Both the position numbers and the translations under genes were made by a program. The notes beneath the pieces are model-generated. The model worked only from the letters and a program-made list of their open reading frames with translations, made no database searches and was not told the DNA's origin. From Pyrocephalus nanus (lineage: Eukaryota > Chordata > Aves > Passeriformes > Tyrannidae), in assembly GCA_038380795.1 (NCBI GenBank), contig CM076260.1, positions 32,956,634 through 33,020,633 on the forward strand: a stretch of DNA of 64,000 nt, written 5' to 3'. Below, in pieces: positions 63,692 through 64,000 of the stretch (positions within the stretch are counted from its first letter, which is position 1; each line of letters starts with the position of its first letter).

Positions 63692-64000
63692 CTTCAATTA
63701 AAACAAAATACTATTTTTTAATAACTGAAGTACTTTCTGTAGTCAAATTACTTAAATAAAATTACAGTAAACCAGTGTCTTGGATTTAGATATCAGCTCC
63801 ACCATTTCTGTAACACTGAATACATTTAAACCCTTAATCCTAACTTCAAGGGGGCAGACAGAGCATCTGCAGATGCTGCAGCTCATCCTTCTGAGTACTG
63901 AGAGGTGATTTGAGGACATAATGGGAACTCACACTACTTTCTGCAAGGCTCTTGCCACAGTGGGTCTCCACATGTCTAAGACAAATCTCCAACCGATGAA
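63692..64000 (-). other. LCA5: LCA5 intron, 3' end (runs off the right edge)
   Basis: Intronic sequence upstream of the coiled-coil exon. No further exon is seen before the window ends. Confidence 0.75.

Overview
This window is vertebrate nuclear DNA and almost certainly avian. The evidence is the set of chicken-repeat-1 (CR1) LINE 3' ends that close with an 'attctatgattctatga'-type tail. There are also much older LINE and MIR-like relics of the kind kept in sauropsid genomes, an AT-rich background, GT-AG spliced coding exons and one dense CpG island. I cannot name the species.

Layout. Positions 1-2253 are the start of intron 1 of an HMGN gene on the minus strand. Its first coding exon (2254-2268) encodes only Met-Pro-Lys-Arg-Lys and ends in a GTGAGG donor. 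A CpG island of about 1.4 kb (roughly 1250-2690) covers this exon and its promoter, which has a CCAAT box and a GC box in the right orientation. About 53 kb follow (2.7-55.8 kb) in which I find no convincing protein-coding exon. That stretch holds eight or so CR1 pieces, at least three very old LINE relics, three MIR-like relics, homopolymer tracts, a CA microsatellite and several perfect inverted repeats.

From about 55.8 kb to the right edge lies the 3' part of a second minus-strand gene, LCA5 (lebercilin). Five coding exons can be placed to the base (63554-63691, 62207-62303, 60830-60975, 58998-59136, 56445-57244). Their splice phases agree at every junction and give 439 codons plus a stop. 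The N-terminal part lies beyond 64000. Intron 60976-62206 carries a C-rich minisatellite.

How the parts fit. HMGN followed by LCA5 in the same orientation is the order HMGN3-LCA5 seen on human chromosome 6q14. It is also the duplicate of the HMGN1-GET1-LCA5L block on human chromosome 21. No GET1-like gene is visible between the two genes here, so I call them HMGN3 and LCA5. The two proteins have unrelated jobs (nucleosome binding and ciliary transport), so this is conserved linkage and not a functional cluster. I found no convincing new biological system. The best leads are the perfect hairpins, the G-rich minisatellite on the sense strand of LCA5, and the very old retroelement fossils in the gene-free interval.
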